A stretch of 64,000 nt of DNA, from NCBI GenBank assembly GCA_028291945.1, contig JAQGNH010000229.1, forward strand, positions 1 through 64,000, given 5' to 3'. Positions 45,684 to 54,436 of this stretch are shown here, piece by piece. Every line of letters starts with the position of its first letter. Positions within the stretch are counted from its first letter, which is position 1. Below the pieces are notes generated by a model that did no database searches, was not told where the DNA came from, and saw only the letters and a list, made by a program, of their open reading frames with translations. The position numbers and the translations under genes are program-made. The DNA comes from Betaproteobacteria bacterium (lineage in GTDB: Bacteria; Pseudomonadota; Gammaproteobacteria; Burkholderiales; SG8-41).

Positions 45684-47258
45684 ATGAGAGAGAAGCTTCT
45701 TATCTGCGTTTCCGCACTCAAGGCATCAGCCGCGCATTGGCGCGCGGGGAAACTTATGCAGCTCGAGCAGTTCGCGCATGATGAGCAGGGGCTCGCCGGA
45801 TTTCGCGAGTTTCTGACGCCGCATTCGAACGTGCCCGTATTCATGATGGTCGACGCGGTCGAAGAAGACTACCGCTTCGAAACGCTACCCCACAGCTTCG
45901 GTCCCGATCGCGCGCAAATGGTCGCGCGCAAACTACGGCAGCATTACCGCACTACGCCATACATTGGAGCGTGGCTGCAGGGGCGCGACAGCGACAAGCG
46001 ACGCGACGACCGTTATCTATTCTCCGCGCTGACAAATCCCGACATCCCTGCCGCGTGGCTAAGAATCATAAACGCGCAGGAGCTGCCGCTTGCGGCTCTG
46101 TATCTTCTTCCCATGGTCAGCGCGGCGCTGCTGGATAAGCTTCAGATAAAAGCGTCGAACCTGCTAATTGCGGCTCAGCACGCCGGCGGGTTACGCCTCA
46201 CGTTTTTCCGGGATCGGCAATTTAGATTGAGCAGACTGACGCGGGGAGACAATTCCAAAAGCACGGATCCCGTCACCCTGTTCTCAGGCGAGATCTCAAA
46301 CACCCGCTTGTACCTGCACGCATTGCGAACCGCAACGCTGGACGAGCATCTGACCGTCTTGCTTCTCGATCGCAACGACGAGTTGGAGCAGGTGGCTCAA
46401 ACGATTGCGCAGGACAATCCCGGCATGGAGTGCCTGCGCATAGGCCGAGCCGAGTTGTGCTCCCGCCTCGGCATTGATGCGCGATTGCTGTCTGCATCAC
46501 CTGATGCCATGTATCTGCAGCTGCTGGGTTTGCAGTCGCCCTTCGGCAATATCGCTCCGACAAGCGCCACCCTGGGGTATCGGCGCTATCGTACACGCCG
46601 CACGATGTACGCTGCGTGTGCCGGCGTCGGCGCGCTCGCTGTAATCTGGAGTGGAGTCAATGGATGGCAGACCTTCCGGGTCAATTCGCAGGCCGCGTAC
46701 GTGACCAAGCAGATCGCGGCTCAGGATACGCAGTATCAGCAAATTACGCGGCAGTTTCCTCCCTCGCCGACGAGCGGCGAGAACCTGAAGCGCGCAGTCG
46801 AGGTGGCCAAAGCATTGCGTGAGAATACGCGTGATCCCGTGCCGATGATGACCGTGGTATCGTCGGCCCTCGAGCCGAACGGCAATGTGGTTTTACGCGA
46901 GTTCGGCTGGAAATACGGGGTGGGTGAAATTGAAAAAGGGATGGACGGCACCGCCACGGTCGCAGCATCGGTGATTCAGCCGACACCAGGCGTGCCGCCT
47001 CCCGCACGCCGCCAGAGCGCATACGTCAGCGGAGAGATCCGGCCTTTCAGAGGCGACTATCGCGCAGCGATCGACACCATAAATGGCCTCGTGTCCCGGC
47101 TGCGGCTACACCCGGCAGTGTTCGAGATCAAAGCCAGCAAAATGCCTTTGAACGTCAGCCCGAAAGCGGCGCTGTCCGGTAATACGCTCGATGCATCACG
47201 CACCGACGCGGGAAGCGCCGAGTTCGAGCTTATCATCGTGTTCAAACCACAAATATGA
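45684..47258 (+). CDS. PilM/PilN-like (MshI-type) pilus biogenesis protein
   Basis: Protein of 524 aa that looks like a cytoplasmic PilM/GspL-like domain fused to a membrane PilN-like part. The N-terminal 290 residues are soluble (MREKLLICVSALKASAAHWR, FMMVDAVEEDYRFETLPH). A transmembrane helix is at about 310-330 (TMYAACAGVGALAVIWSGVNGW), followed by a coiled segment (VTKQIAAQDTQYQQITRQFP) and a periplasmic alpha/beta domain. The placement after MshG and before PilO- and PilP-like genes supports the role of inner-membrane assembly-platform subunit. Detailed homology is uncertain. Confidence 0.7.
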   Translation: MREKLLICVSALKASAAHWRAGKLMQLEQFAHDEQGLAGFREFLTPHSNVPVFMMVDAVEEDYRFETLPHSFGPDRAQMVARKLRQHYRTTPYIGAWLQGRDSDKRRDDRYLFSALTNPDIPAAWLRIINAQELPLAALYLLPMVSAALLDKLQIKASNLLIAAQHAGGLRLTFFRDRQFRLSRLTRGDNSKSTDPVTLFSGEISNTRLYLHALRTATLDEHLTVLLLDRNDELEQVAQTIAQDNPGMECLRIGRAELCSRLGIDARLLSASPDAMYLQLLGLQSPFGNIAPTSATLGYRRYRTRRTMYAACAGVGALAVIWSGVNGWQTFRVNSQAAYVTKQIAAQDTQYQQITRQFPPSPTSGENLKRAVEVAKALRENTRDPVPMMTVVSSALEPNGNVVLREFGWKYGVGEIEKGMDGTATVAASVIQPTPGVPPPARRQSAYVSGEIRPFRGDYRAAIDTINGLVSRLRLHPAVFEIKASKMPLNVSPKAALSGNTLDASRTDAGSAEFELIIVFKPQI

Positions 47259-47875
47259 CTCGCGATGATATCGAAGCACTGAGGATTCCGCTGATCGTGC
47301 TGGCGGTCACTTTAATTCTGACTGCCGGCCTGATCTATTTTTCAGCCAACATGCTCGACAACGCGCAACGAGGACTGACTCAGCGCGAAGGTCAGCTGCG
47401 CGAGGCCCGACTGCGTATACAGAACGCGGGAGAAGAAAAAGACATGATAGCTCGATACCTCGACAGCTATCAGCAGCTCGCCCGCGCTGGATTCGTTGGC
47501 GATGAGCAACGTATCAATTGGCTCGACAGTCTGCGCATTGCGAACGAGGAAGCAGGCATATTCGGCGTCGAGTACGACATCAGCGCACAGCGTCCGTACG
47601 CATATGCGTCGGAATTCAATGCAGGCCAGCTTCTGCTACAGGAATCCTTGATGCGTTTGAGATTCAGTCTGTTGCACGAGGAAGACCTACCGCGCTTCTT
47701 CAACGCGCTCGCGCGCGGCAGCGGCGGCTTCTTTACCGTCGACCACTGCGTGGTACGTCGGCTCAAGTCTGGCGATGCCGAGAACACCTTGACGTTCCAG
47801 CCGCATTTAGCTACGGAATGTGAGCTCAGATGGCTCACCGTCAAACCCAGTGCGGCGGCGGAGAAAAAAGGATGA
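47255..47875 (+). CDS. PilO/MshJ-like inner-membrane protein
   Basis: Protein of 206 aa with one N-terminal transmembrane helix (LIVLAVTLILTAGLIYFSANML), a coiled coil (AQRGLTQREGQLREARLRIQNAGEEKDMIARYL), and a periplasmic ferredoxin-like part. This is the layout of PilO/GspM. Start overlaps the preceding stop (ATGA) and the stop overlaps the next start. Sequence recognition is weak; context and topology are the main support. Confidence 0.7.
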   Translation: MTRDDIEALRIPLIVLAVTLILTAGLIYFSANMLDNAQRGLTQREGQLREARLRIQNAGEEKDMIARYLDSYQQLARAGFVGDEQRINWLDSLRIANEEAGIFGVEYDISAQRPYAYASEFNAGQLLLQESLMRLRFSLLHEEDLPRFFNALARGSGGFFTVDHCVVRRLKSGDAENTLTFQPHLATECELRWLTVKPSAAAEKKG

Positions 47876-48444
47876 TGCGCTCGCTACTCCTGATGCTCTT
47901 CGCGATGGCTCTCGCAAGCGCCGCCACGGCAACCGAGCCGCTTGGCAGGTTTTTCTTTACGCCAGCGGAGCGCGCCCGACTCGATCAGGCAAGGATCCAG
48001 AAGCAGCGTGCGCCGCAGGCCGTCATTGCTGACGCGATAGCGCCGCCTCCGCTACCGGAAGTCATCACCTACAGCGGAATCGTCCGGCGCAGCGACGGCA
48101 GGTCGATACTGTGGCTGAACAATCGGCCAGCAGAAGAAAAGGAAGCATTGTCAGGACTGCCGGTCAATGGCCGTGTCGGCGCTGACGGCGCTGTAACGCT
48201 GTACGTGCCGCAAACAGGCAGCACTATTCAGCTCAAGGTGGGCCAACGCGCCGAACTGCAGACGGGCACAGTTGCAGAGGCGCGTCCAGCGGCAGCGGCG
48301 AGCACGACACCAGCTCCAAAGCAGCCGGATGAGCACGCCGTCGAAACAAAAGCGGAGCCCAGCTTGCCCCCACTAAACAAACCAATGGCAAGTCGCCCGG
48401 ACAGGCGCGAAGAACCGCGCGTAAGCGGCAGCGAAAGAAAGTGA
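47872..48444 (+). CDS. PilP/MshK-like periplasmic protein
   Basis: Secreted protein of 190 aa starting at the ATG at 47872 (AAAAGG just upstream), not the track start 14 codons earlier. Signal peptide MMRSLLLMLFAMALASAATA. The core ITYSGIVRRSDGRSILWLNNRPAEEK and ALSGLPVNGRVGADGAVTLYVP resembles the small beta domain of PilP/MshK. A Pro/Ala/Glu-rich tail follows. As the last of the three PilN-O-P-like genes it may couple the platform to MshL. Confidence 0.68.
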   Translation: MMRSLLLMLFAMALASAATATEPLGRFFFTPAERARLDQARIQKQRAPQAVIADAIAPPPLPEVITYSGIVRRSDGRSILWLNNRPAEEKEALSGLPVNGRVGADGAVTLYVPQTGSTIQLKVGQRAELQTGTVAEARPAAAASTTPAPKQPDEHAVETKAEPSLPPLNKPMASRPDRREEPRVSGSERK

Positions 48445-48717
48445 CACCGCCCGCGGGCGCGTTTACAAGAGCCAGTACTGTGTCCCTTGGTTTTTAGCTG
48501 CAAGACTTAATAGCTGCTCCTGCAGCTTGCCTTGCTCTGCTCCGGGGCAGGGGAAGAGCCACGCGAGCTGCGAAGCTTGCTCCCGCCGATTACCGCCTGC
48601 GATTCGAGGTTTCACTTGCGCTTGAAGCCAAAGAACAGGCTGGTAAGATGTACTTCATAAGAGCGCGCATAAGCGCCCCGCTCCGCTTGCCGACCCCACG
48701 GAAAGCGAAAATCGAAG

Positions 48718-49572
48718 ATGAGCACACAACGCCGCTTTCGCTTGCAGATGCCTCGTCAGTTGGCAAATGCACGCTGCCGGTTCTCCCCGGCGCGTGGTCA
48801 AACACTGCTCGTTCTACTGCTGCTTCTATCGTTTGGCGCAGTGCTGCTTGTCTATGGATCGACGACGGAGGTAGGCCGGGTGATCAAGGCCGAAAACCGT
48901 ACACGCAACGTACTCGAACAAGCGCGGCAGGCCCTGATCGGACGCGCTGTCGCCGACGCGAACAGGCCGGGCAGCCTACCGTGCCCAGATACCAATGACG
49001 ATGGCAGCGCGGACTTGTTCGTTGGTAGCAGTTGTCCCAGTTATATCGGACGCCTACCCTGGCGCACGCTTGGCATCGGCGACCTTCGAGATGAAGGCGG
49101 CGAACGGCTGTGGTACGCGCTTTCGAGCAACTTCCGCGATCATCCTTCGGCACCGCCGCTAAACAGCGATACCAAAGGGACGCTCACCGTCCATCACAGT
49201 AACACTGCGACCACTGCGACAACGCAGGCCATAGCACTGGTATTTGCACTTGGGGTGAGCGTGCCGGGTCAGGTGCGGGACAACGTTGTGGCTTTCTGCA
49301 ATTCGACGGGCACGACGATCCCGAGAAATCGTTGCGCGGCGAACTATCTCGATACCGCGGCTGCTGTCAGCAACGCAACAATGACGGGGCCATATATCGC
49401 TGCACCTGTAGGTGAGCTTTTCAACGACAAGATTGCCACGATGGTAGCGGCTGACGTGATGCCGCTCTTAGAACAACGTGTCGCACTGGAAGTGCGCAAT
49501 GCGCTGCTCGCATATCGCGCGCCAGCCCTTGCAAGTGCTATCCGTGGGCTGACAGCGGAACCGACGGCGTGA
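48718..49572 (+). CDS. N-terminal part of a frameshifted pseudopilin-like gene
   Basis: 284 codons from the ATG at 48718. N-terminus SPARGQTLLVLLLLLSFGAVLLV is a prepilin-like hydrophobic helix after a basic region with Gly before it, but Glu at +5 is absent. A conserved block LPCPDTNDDGSADLF recalls the PCPAD motif of the two pilins downstream, and YIGRLPWRTLGI follows. The frame ends at 49572, yet the -1 frame continues with the coherent sequence CYPWADSGTDGVSDSGISRG into the next ORF. I read the two as one gene broken by a 1-nt indel near 49505-49535, or by assembly error. 273 bp of gene-free sequence precedes it. Confidence 0.6.
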   Translation: MSTQRRFRLQMPRQLANARCRFSPARGQTLLVLLLLLSFGAVLLVYGSTTEVGRVIKAENRTRNVLEQARQALIGRAVADANRPGSLPCPDTNDDGSADLFVGSSCPSYIGRLPWRTLGIGDLRDEGGERLWYALSSNFRDHPSAPPLNSDTKGTLTVHHSNTATTATTQAIALVFALGVSVPGQVRDNVVAFCNSTGTTIPRNRCAANYLDTAAAVSNATMTGPYIAAPVGELFNDKIATMVAADVMPLLEQRVALEVRNALLAYRAPALASAIRGLTAEPTA

Positions 49573-50165
49573 GCGACAGCGGAATAAGCCGTGGCCGCAT
49601 ACCTCATAAGACTGCGTTGCCCAGTAACTGGCCAATCGGAACCTTGCCTGCATACTTCAGCGCGAATGGGTGGGGCCGGGTGATCTACTATGCCGTCGCC
49701 AAAATGGCGCTAGACGCTGCAGGCACAAGTTGCAAAACATGTATCGATTCAAGCCTCGCGGTCGATGGCGTGTCAGGTCATGAGGTGGTGCTTATCACAC
49801 CGGGGTACGCCGGGACGAGCAGGCCGAGCGCCAGCTGGAGTGATTACCTGGACGATGCCGAGAACCAAAACAACGACGATCTGTTCGTAACGCCTGGTTC
49901 ACCCACTGCTGATCGCGATCGGCTCTACGCGATCGTCGGCATGACAGCAGGCTGTGCGCGCAACGCACAAGTACTCATCGGCAACCTACCGTGCGGTGCA
50001 CCGGGCGGTCTGGTTCGGTCCGTGTGCCAGGCGGCGGCATCCGCTTTGAACACGTGCACGTGTTCCGCGGCAGCAGGCGTGATGATCAAGCCACCCTGCA
50101 GCAACGCCCTGAACTTGCCGGGATGTCAGTCAGCGCTGTCCTCACTCCAGGCATGCGTTCTCTGA
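49569..50165 (+). CDS. C-terminal part of the same frameshifted pseudopilin-like gene
   Basis: 198 codons from a GTG at 49569, but the reading frame is already meaningful upstream of that codon (SPCKCYPWADSGTDG), so this is unlikely to be a true start. The protein has a Trp-rich block (LPSNWPIGTLPAYFSANGWGRVIYYAVAKM) and a Cys-rich end (CTCSAAAGVMIKPPCSNALNLPGCQ). It lacks a signal of its own, which would leave it cytoplasmic if translated alone. The stop overlaps the ATG of the next pilin (TGATG). Together with 48718-49572 it would make a protein of roughly 480 aa. Confidence 0.55.
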   Translation: MSDSGISRGRIPHKTALPSNWPIGTLPAYFSANGWGRVIYYAVAKMALDAAGTSCKTCIDSSLAVDGVSGHEVVLITPGYAGTSRPSASWSDYLDDAENQNNDDLFVTPGSPTADRDRLYAIVGMTAGCARNAQVLIGNLPCGAPGGLVRSVCQAAASALNTCTCSAAAGVMIKPPCSNALNLPGCQSALSSLQACVL

Positions 50166-50974
50166 TGCGAATACCGACTACCGGAGTTACGCGCACGGCT
50201 GGATTCACGATCCTGGAACTCGTCGTGTCGCTGTTCGTCGTCGCACTGCTGCTCGGGAGTGTGATGAGTCCCCTGCAGACGCAGGTCGAAGAACGAAGGG
50301 TGAGTGAGACCAAACGTCTGCTGGATCAGGCGCACGAAGCACTTCTCGGGTATGCGGCGGCGCATGGCTATTTCCCGTGTCCGGCCGACGCAGCCAGTAA
50401 TGGGCAGGAAGCGTTCGGCACTAACCACAACACTGGAAGCTGTCCGGTATGGCACGGTTTTCTGCCAGCCGCTCTACTCGGTCTTGGCCCGGCAGATGCA
50501 CAAGGCTATGCGATCGACGCATGGGGACTATCGGCAAATCGGATTCGCTACGCGGTGTCCAATCACGCCGTTGCTGGCGTGGTCAGTCCGTTCACGCGCA
50601 TGAACGGCTTCCGAAGCGTCCCAATGATGGCGATTGCAGCAACACCCCTGTTGCACGTATGTGAAAGCGGCGTCGGCGTGAACCCTGGCACCGATTGTGG
50701 AACCGCGGTGACGCTCGCGTGGAATGCGGTGGTCGTCGTGTGGTCGACAGGGGCGAATGCGGCGACTGGGGGCGCGAGTATGCACGAAGCGGAAAATCCA
50801 AATTCGAACGGAGGAAGCGTCGACCGCATCTTCGTGAGCCGTGTGCGCTCGACCGTCCCCGGGAACGAATTCGACGACATGCTTACGTGGGTTGCAGCGC
50901 CGGCGCTGTTGAGCCGACTCGTGGTTGCAGGGCAGTTCACGCCTGCAGCTTACAGTGCGACATCACCGCCTTGA
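50165..50974 (+). CDS. prepilin-like protein (minor pilin, PCPAD type, copy 1)
   Basis: Class III signal at the start: MRIPTTGVTRTAG then FTILELVVSLFVVALLLG, with Gly at -1, Phe at +1 and Glu at +5, as required for PilD processing. 269 aa from the ATG at 50165, overlapping the previous stop; the track start at 49991 adds 58 wrong residues. The globular part has GYAAAHGYFPCPADAASNG, GFLPAALLGL, GYAIDAWGLSANRIRYAVSN, and paired cysteines. It is a clear paralogue of the gene at 50996. Likely a minor or tip pilin. Confidence 0.82.
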   Translation: MRIPTTGVTRTAGFTILELVVSLFVVALLLGSVMSPLQTQVEERRVSETKRLLDQAHEALLGYAAAHGYFPCPADAASNGQEAFGTNHNTGSCPVWHGFLPAALLGLGPADAQGYAIDAWGLSANRIRYAVSNHAVAGVVSPFTRMNGFRSVPMMAIAATPLLHVCESGVGVNPGTDCGTAVTLAWNAVVVVWSTGANAATGGASMHEAENPNSNGGSVDRIFVSRVRSTVPGNEFDDMLTWVAAPALLSRLVVAGQFTPAAYSATSPP

Positions 50975-50995
50975 CGAACTGCCGATACGAGAGCC

Positions 50996-51787
50996 ATGAC
51001 ACGCGCAACGATCCACACTTGCACTCGGCGCGGATCGATCCTGACCGATTGTTCGGTTGCGATATTCATATCCGCTCTGCTTGTGGGGACAATTGCTACC
51101 CCCCTCCAGACGCAAGTTGAGAACCGCAAAATCGAGCAAACCGAGCAGTTGCTCGACAAAGCACGATCTGCACTTCTGGGCTACGCCGCAGCTCATGGGT
51201 ACTTTCCGTGTCCAGCAGACAACGCGAGCAGCGGCAGAGAGCCTGCGGGAACAGATCATGCGACAGGCGTTTGCCCTACCAATTACGGTTTCTTGCCCGC
51301 TGCCACACTCGGCTTCGAGAATTCCGACACACGCGGCTATGCGGTCGACGCTTGGGGACGATCCGAAAACCGGATCCGTTACGCCATAACGAATCAAGCG
51401 GTGGGTTCACCGACTAACAGTAATGCGTTCACGCGCGCCAACGGCATGCGGACAGCCACCATCGCGGCGTTAAGTGATCCTGCGCTGTCGCTGTTTCACG
51501 TCTGCGGCACTGCCGCCGGTGTTGTGGCGGGAACAAGCTGCGGCACGGCGCTTACGCTCGTTTCGACAACGCCTATCGTGGTGTGGTCCGTGGGCAGCAA
51601 TGCGGCCGAAGGTGGAGCGAGCGCGGACGAAGCACAGAATCCCAACCCGAAGGGCGGCAGTGCAGACCGAATTTTTATAAGCCGCGTCCGCAACAGTGTA
51701 TCCGGCACCGAGTTCGACGACATCGTGTGGTGGATACCGATGCCTGTCCTTGTCACCCGCATGATAGCGGCCGGCCAGCTGCCGTGA
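50996..51787 (+). CDS. prepilin-like protein (PCPAD type, copy 2, degenerate signal)
   Basis: 263 aa paralogue of copy 1: GYAAAHGYFPCPADNASSG, GFLPAATLGFE, GYAVDAWGRSENRIRYAITN and RIFISRVRNSVSGTEFDDI align with it almost along the whole length. The processing site has drifted: RRGSILTDCSVAIFISALLVG has Ser instead of Phe at +1 and Asp instead of Glu at +5, and Cys in the helix. The Asp may weaken N-methylation or assembly. Starts 21 bp after copy 1. Confidence 0.8.
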   Translation: MTRATIHTCTRRGSILTDCSVAIFISALLVGTIATPLQTQVENRKIEQTEQLLDKARSALLGYAAAHGYFPCPADNASSGREPAGTDHATGVCPTNYGFLPAATLGFENSDTRGYAVDAWGRSENRIRYAITNQAVGSPTNSNAFTRANGMRTATIAALSDPALSLFHVCGTAAGVVAGTSCGTALTLVSTTPIVVWSVGSNAAEGGASADEAQNPNPKGGSADRIFISRVRNSVSGTEFDDIVWWIPMPVLVTRMIAAGQLP

Positions 51788-51818
51788 TCCGATCGCGCCA
51801 GCCAAAACAACCGGCGCG

Positions 51819-53474
51819 TCACGCGACCCGCGTAGTGCGTAACCCGTCCCGCGCGCTGTGCTGGCTCGCCAGCACAAAGGAGACATTGCCGATCTCGTTT
51901 GTCGCGAGCGAAAGCGTGTAACCGAAGTCCGCAGCAAGCCGGCTCGACTGGTACAAACCGACACCGAATCCGGTCTGTGAGTGGACCGGCGCCGAAAACA
52001 AGTCTTGCGCCGCGCTCCTGCTGACCGCGCGTCCATTGTCGCTCACTGTCAACGTGCCACGACCGACGGCCGAAAAAATGACTCGCACGCTCAAACCTAC
52101 AGACTCCGTAGACTTCTTCAATGCGTTCTCGATGAGATTGTCTGCAACGCTATCGAAGAGCTCCGCGGGTAGCTTGGTGTCGCACATAAACCCATCAAGC
52201 TTGAAGTGGACGTTGCGATTGCTATAACGCTGCATCAGATTGTTCCACCACGCTGCAGCGTCGATCGCGCTGGCAGGACCGTCTCCCGGACTGCGGAGCT
52301 TTTCGAGCGTACTGTTCAAACGCTGAGTGATTTGCGGAAGTTGACGCTGCATCAGCGCCTGGAGCGCGGGCCCTTGTTCGGGCGTACTGCTAGCGACTGC
52401 CGAACATAACGATTTCAGAGACTGCAGCAGATTCTTGACCTCGTGAGTGAGGCGCGCGCCAGTCTCGTAGATGGCTTGGGTGTATGCGTTTTGGCGCTGC
52501 ACCTGCTCGCGCTGCTTCGATTCGTAGAAGTGACCCACCATCTGTGCCAGCAGTTTCAGGTGCAGCAGTATTGCGGGCGAGACCGTCCAGCGCGTATGGA
52601 TGATGAGCTTGAGATCACCAGACTCCAGAGCCGTCGAGCACGTTGTGCGTGCACCGACTTCGCCCTGCGCTGCTCGAGTTTGCCACTCCACACCTTTAAC
52701 CCACGGCATGTGCAGCATGTGTTGCATAGCTTGGGCAAGAAAGCGCTGAGGTTGGCTCTCTTCCTGGGCGAGCTCCGCGAGGCGCTGCACCCACCGCTCG
52801 AAGGGCAGGCCGAGGCTCATGAGGTAGCTCGAGAGCAGATAACCGAGCCCGGCGAATCCGCTGTGAGGATACCAGAGCCACGACAGGCCGATCAGCAGTA
52901 CGGCGATACCAAAAAGAGTCTGGGCCAGCGCAATCACATAGTTGCCCTGACTCACCTCACGAACAACGAAGCTGCCAAGGACTAGGGCCACGACAAGAAG
53001 GAAGAACAGAAGACTGTAAAACAGATCTACTCCAACCGGGTTCTGGGGCAGACGCGGCGGTGCTCGTATGACAAGAATGGCAAGCGGAATCAGCGGCAGC
53101 GCGTAGCGTACGAGCGTGGCAAGAGCGGGCTCGATCACCTGGTCCGTAAACAACTGAGGTACGACCCAGATCAGCAGCATTGAAAGAAGGTATAGCGCTG
53201 CCAGGATGGAAATCATCCTTTGGCCGCGCTCGGCCAAGCGCGGCACGCTGCCTCCGATCAGGCCGACGAGCACGGCAAGCCATACTGCCATGAGCCACCA
53301 ACTGAGCCAACCTACCAGCAGGCAGGCAACAGCAACGACCGAAAATGCCTGTCCCGGCTCTATCTCGCGCTCACCGCGCCAGACCGGCTGCCAGATAAGA
53401 AAGAGCCCGAGATGCGCGAGAAGAAATGCTCGAGGCCACCAATCCTCGATGTCCCACGCGATCGAAGCATGCAA
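51819..53474 (-). CDS. membrane sensor histidine kinase
   Basis: Histidine kinase of 551 aa with a TTG start, since no other start exists upstream in frame. The N-terminal 220 residues are hydrophobic with about seven helices, the next 100 resemble a GAF-like region, then H-box RLTHEVKNLLQSL (His344), N-box DNLIENALKK, and G-boxes VSDNGRAVS and GFGVGLYQSSRLA. It lies opposite to the flanking genes, converging on copy 2. The domain layout is like PrsK/PilS-type kinases. No response regulator adjoins it; the sigma-54 regulator at 36249 is the best partner by inference. Confidence 0.86.
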   Translation of the reverse strand: MHASIAWDIEDWWPRAFLLAHLGLFLIWQPVWRGEREIEPGQAFSVVAVACLLVGWLSWWLMAVWLAVLVGLIGGSVPRLAERGQRMISILAALYLLSMLLIWVVPQLFTDQVIEPALATLVRYALPLIPLAILVIRAPPRLPQNPVGVDLFYSLLFFLLVVALVLGSFVVREVSQGNYVIALAQTLFGIAVLLIGLSWLWYPHSGFAGLGYLLSSYLMSLGLPFERWVQRLAELAQEESQPQRFLAQAMQHMLHMPWVKGVEWQTRAAQGEVGARTTCSTALESGDLKLIIHTRWTVSPAILLHLKLLAQMVGHFYESKQREQVQRQNAYTQAIYETGARLTHEVKNLLQSLKSLCSAVASSTPEQGPALQALMQRQLPQITQRLNSTLEKLRSPGDGPASAIDAAAWWNNLMQRYSNRNVHFKLDGFMCDTKLPAELFDSVADNLIENALKKSTESVGLSVRVIFSAVGRGTLTVSDNGRAVSRSAAQDLFSAPVHSQTGFGVGLYQSSRLAADFGYTLSLATNEIGNVSFVLASQHSARDGLRTTRVA

Positions 53475-53630
53475 AGGAGCAACATGAAGGCGAGCGATCG
53501 CTCAGGATGCGCCATAGCGGCGCGTTCAGGTGCGCTCAAGAGCGATTTCCGCATGCTCCTCCTGAACGATCGAAATAACGGCATCAGCGCTTTCGTTATA
53601 CTGTCGCATCAAAAGAGCGCAAAGCGTTCC

Positions 53631-54401
53631 ATGAAGAACAGGATTGTCGCTATAGCGCGCTACACGATTCTCGAAGCGGTGCGCACGCGCCTTCTCTTGC
53701 TCACGGTCGCCGTCATCGGCGTTCTGATTGCTGGCAGTTTTCTTGTTCGCGAGATCGCTGTCACCGAAAGCTCGAGATTTCAAACGACATTCTATGCAGC
53801 GACTGTCCGATATGCCTGCGTGTTCATCGTGGCGCTGTACGCGATCGCCAGCATCGCTCGAGAATTCCAGGACAAGGGTCTTGAAGTCGTGCTCGCATTG
53901 GATCTACCGCGCTCTAATTATATCCTCGGTAAACTCGCCGGCTTTCTGGTCATCGGCGCGGCGATAGCAGCCACTGCGAGTCTTCCGCTCATTCCTTTCG
54001 CAGGCTGGCAACCGGTAGCACAGTGGGCTATATCCCTCGCGTTCGAGCTCGGTGTCATCGTCGCGTTGAGCCTCTTTTGCGCCATCACTTTCAACCAGTT
54101 GATGCCGGCGGTCAGTTTCGTACTCGCGTTCTATCTCCTCGCGCGCGCTTTGACAGCAATACGCCTGATAAGCGCCAATCCGATTGCGGACGCAGCAGCC
54201 GTGTCACACCAGATTATGACGCGGCTTGTGGAAGCGCTCGCATTGGTAATCCCTGCGCTTGACGCGTGGACCCGCACGGCGTGGCTTGTCGACAATCCGG
54301 CCTCCGGCCCAGCGCTGTTCTCGATTGCTGCGCACAGCGTGCTATTCGTAGCTATCTTTGCAAGTGCTGCCGTCTTCGACATGCATCGGAGAAACTTCTG
54401 A
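53631..54401 (+). CDS. ABC-2 type permease (likely partner of 35485 ATPase)
   Basis: Six-helix membrane protein of 256 aa from the ATG at 53631 (MKNRIVAIARYTILEAVRTRLLLL); the track start at 53220 is an antisense shadow of the kinase. YTILEAVRTRLLLL and IASIAREFQDKGLEVVLALDLPRSNYILGKLAG are the ABC-2 permease hallmarks. It has no adjacent ATPase; the ABC ATPase at 35485 is the only unpaired one in the locus. A possible -10 TATACT lies at 53597-53602, with no good -35. Substrate unknown. Confidence 0.82.
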   Translation: MKNRIVAIARYTILEAVRTRLLLLTVAVIGVLIAGSFLVREIAVTESSRFQTTFYAATVRYACVFIVALYAIASIAREFQDKGLEVVLALDLPRSNYILGKLAGFLVIGAAIAATASLPLIPFAGWQPVAQWAISLAFELGVIVALSLFCAITFNQLMPAVSFVLAFYLLARALTAIRLISANPIADAAAVSHQIMTRLVEALALVIPALDAWTRTAWLVDNPASGPALFSIAAHSVLFVAIFASAAVFDMHRRNF

Positions 54402-54436
54402 TACGCCGATTTTTTGCCCAACCCGATGCACGTCCG

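Noticed and set aside
49505-49572. Programmed -1 frameshift in the pseudopilin-like gene
   Set aside because: No X-XXY-YYZ slippery heptamer or downstream pseudoknot was apparent; mutation or assembly error is the simpler reading.
53220-53630. N-terminal 137 residues of the ABC permease ORF
   Set aside because: Antisense to the kinase gene; MKNRIVAIARYTILEAVRT is the natural permease start.
53597-53631. TATACT upstream of the ABC permease as a promoter
   Set aside because: The -10 is fair but no -35 lies 16-18 bp upstream; kept only as a remark.
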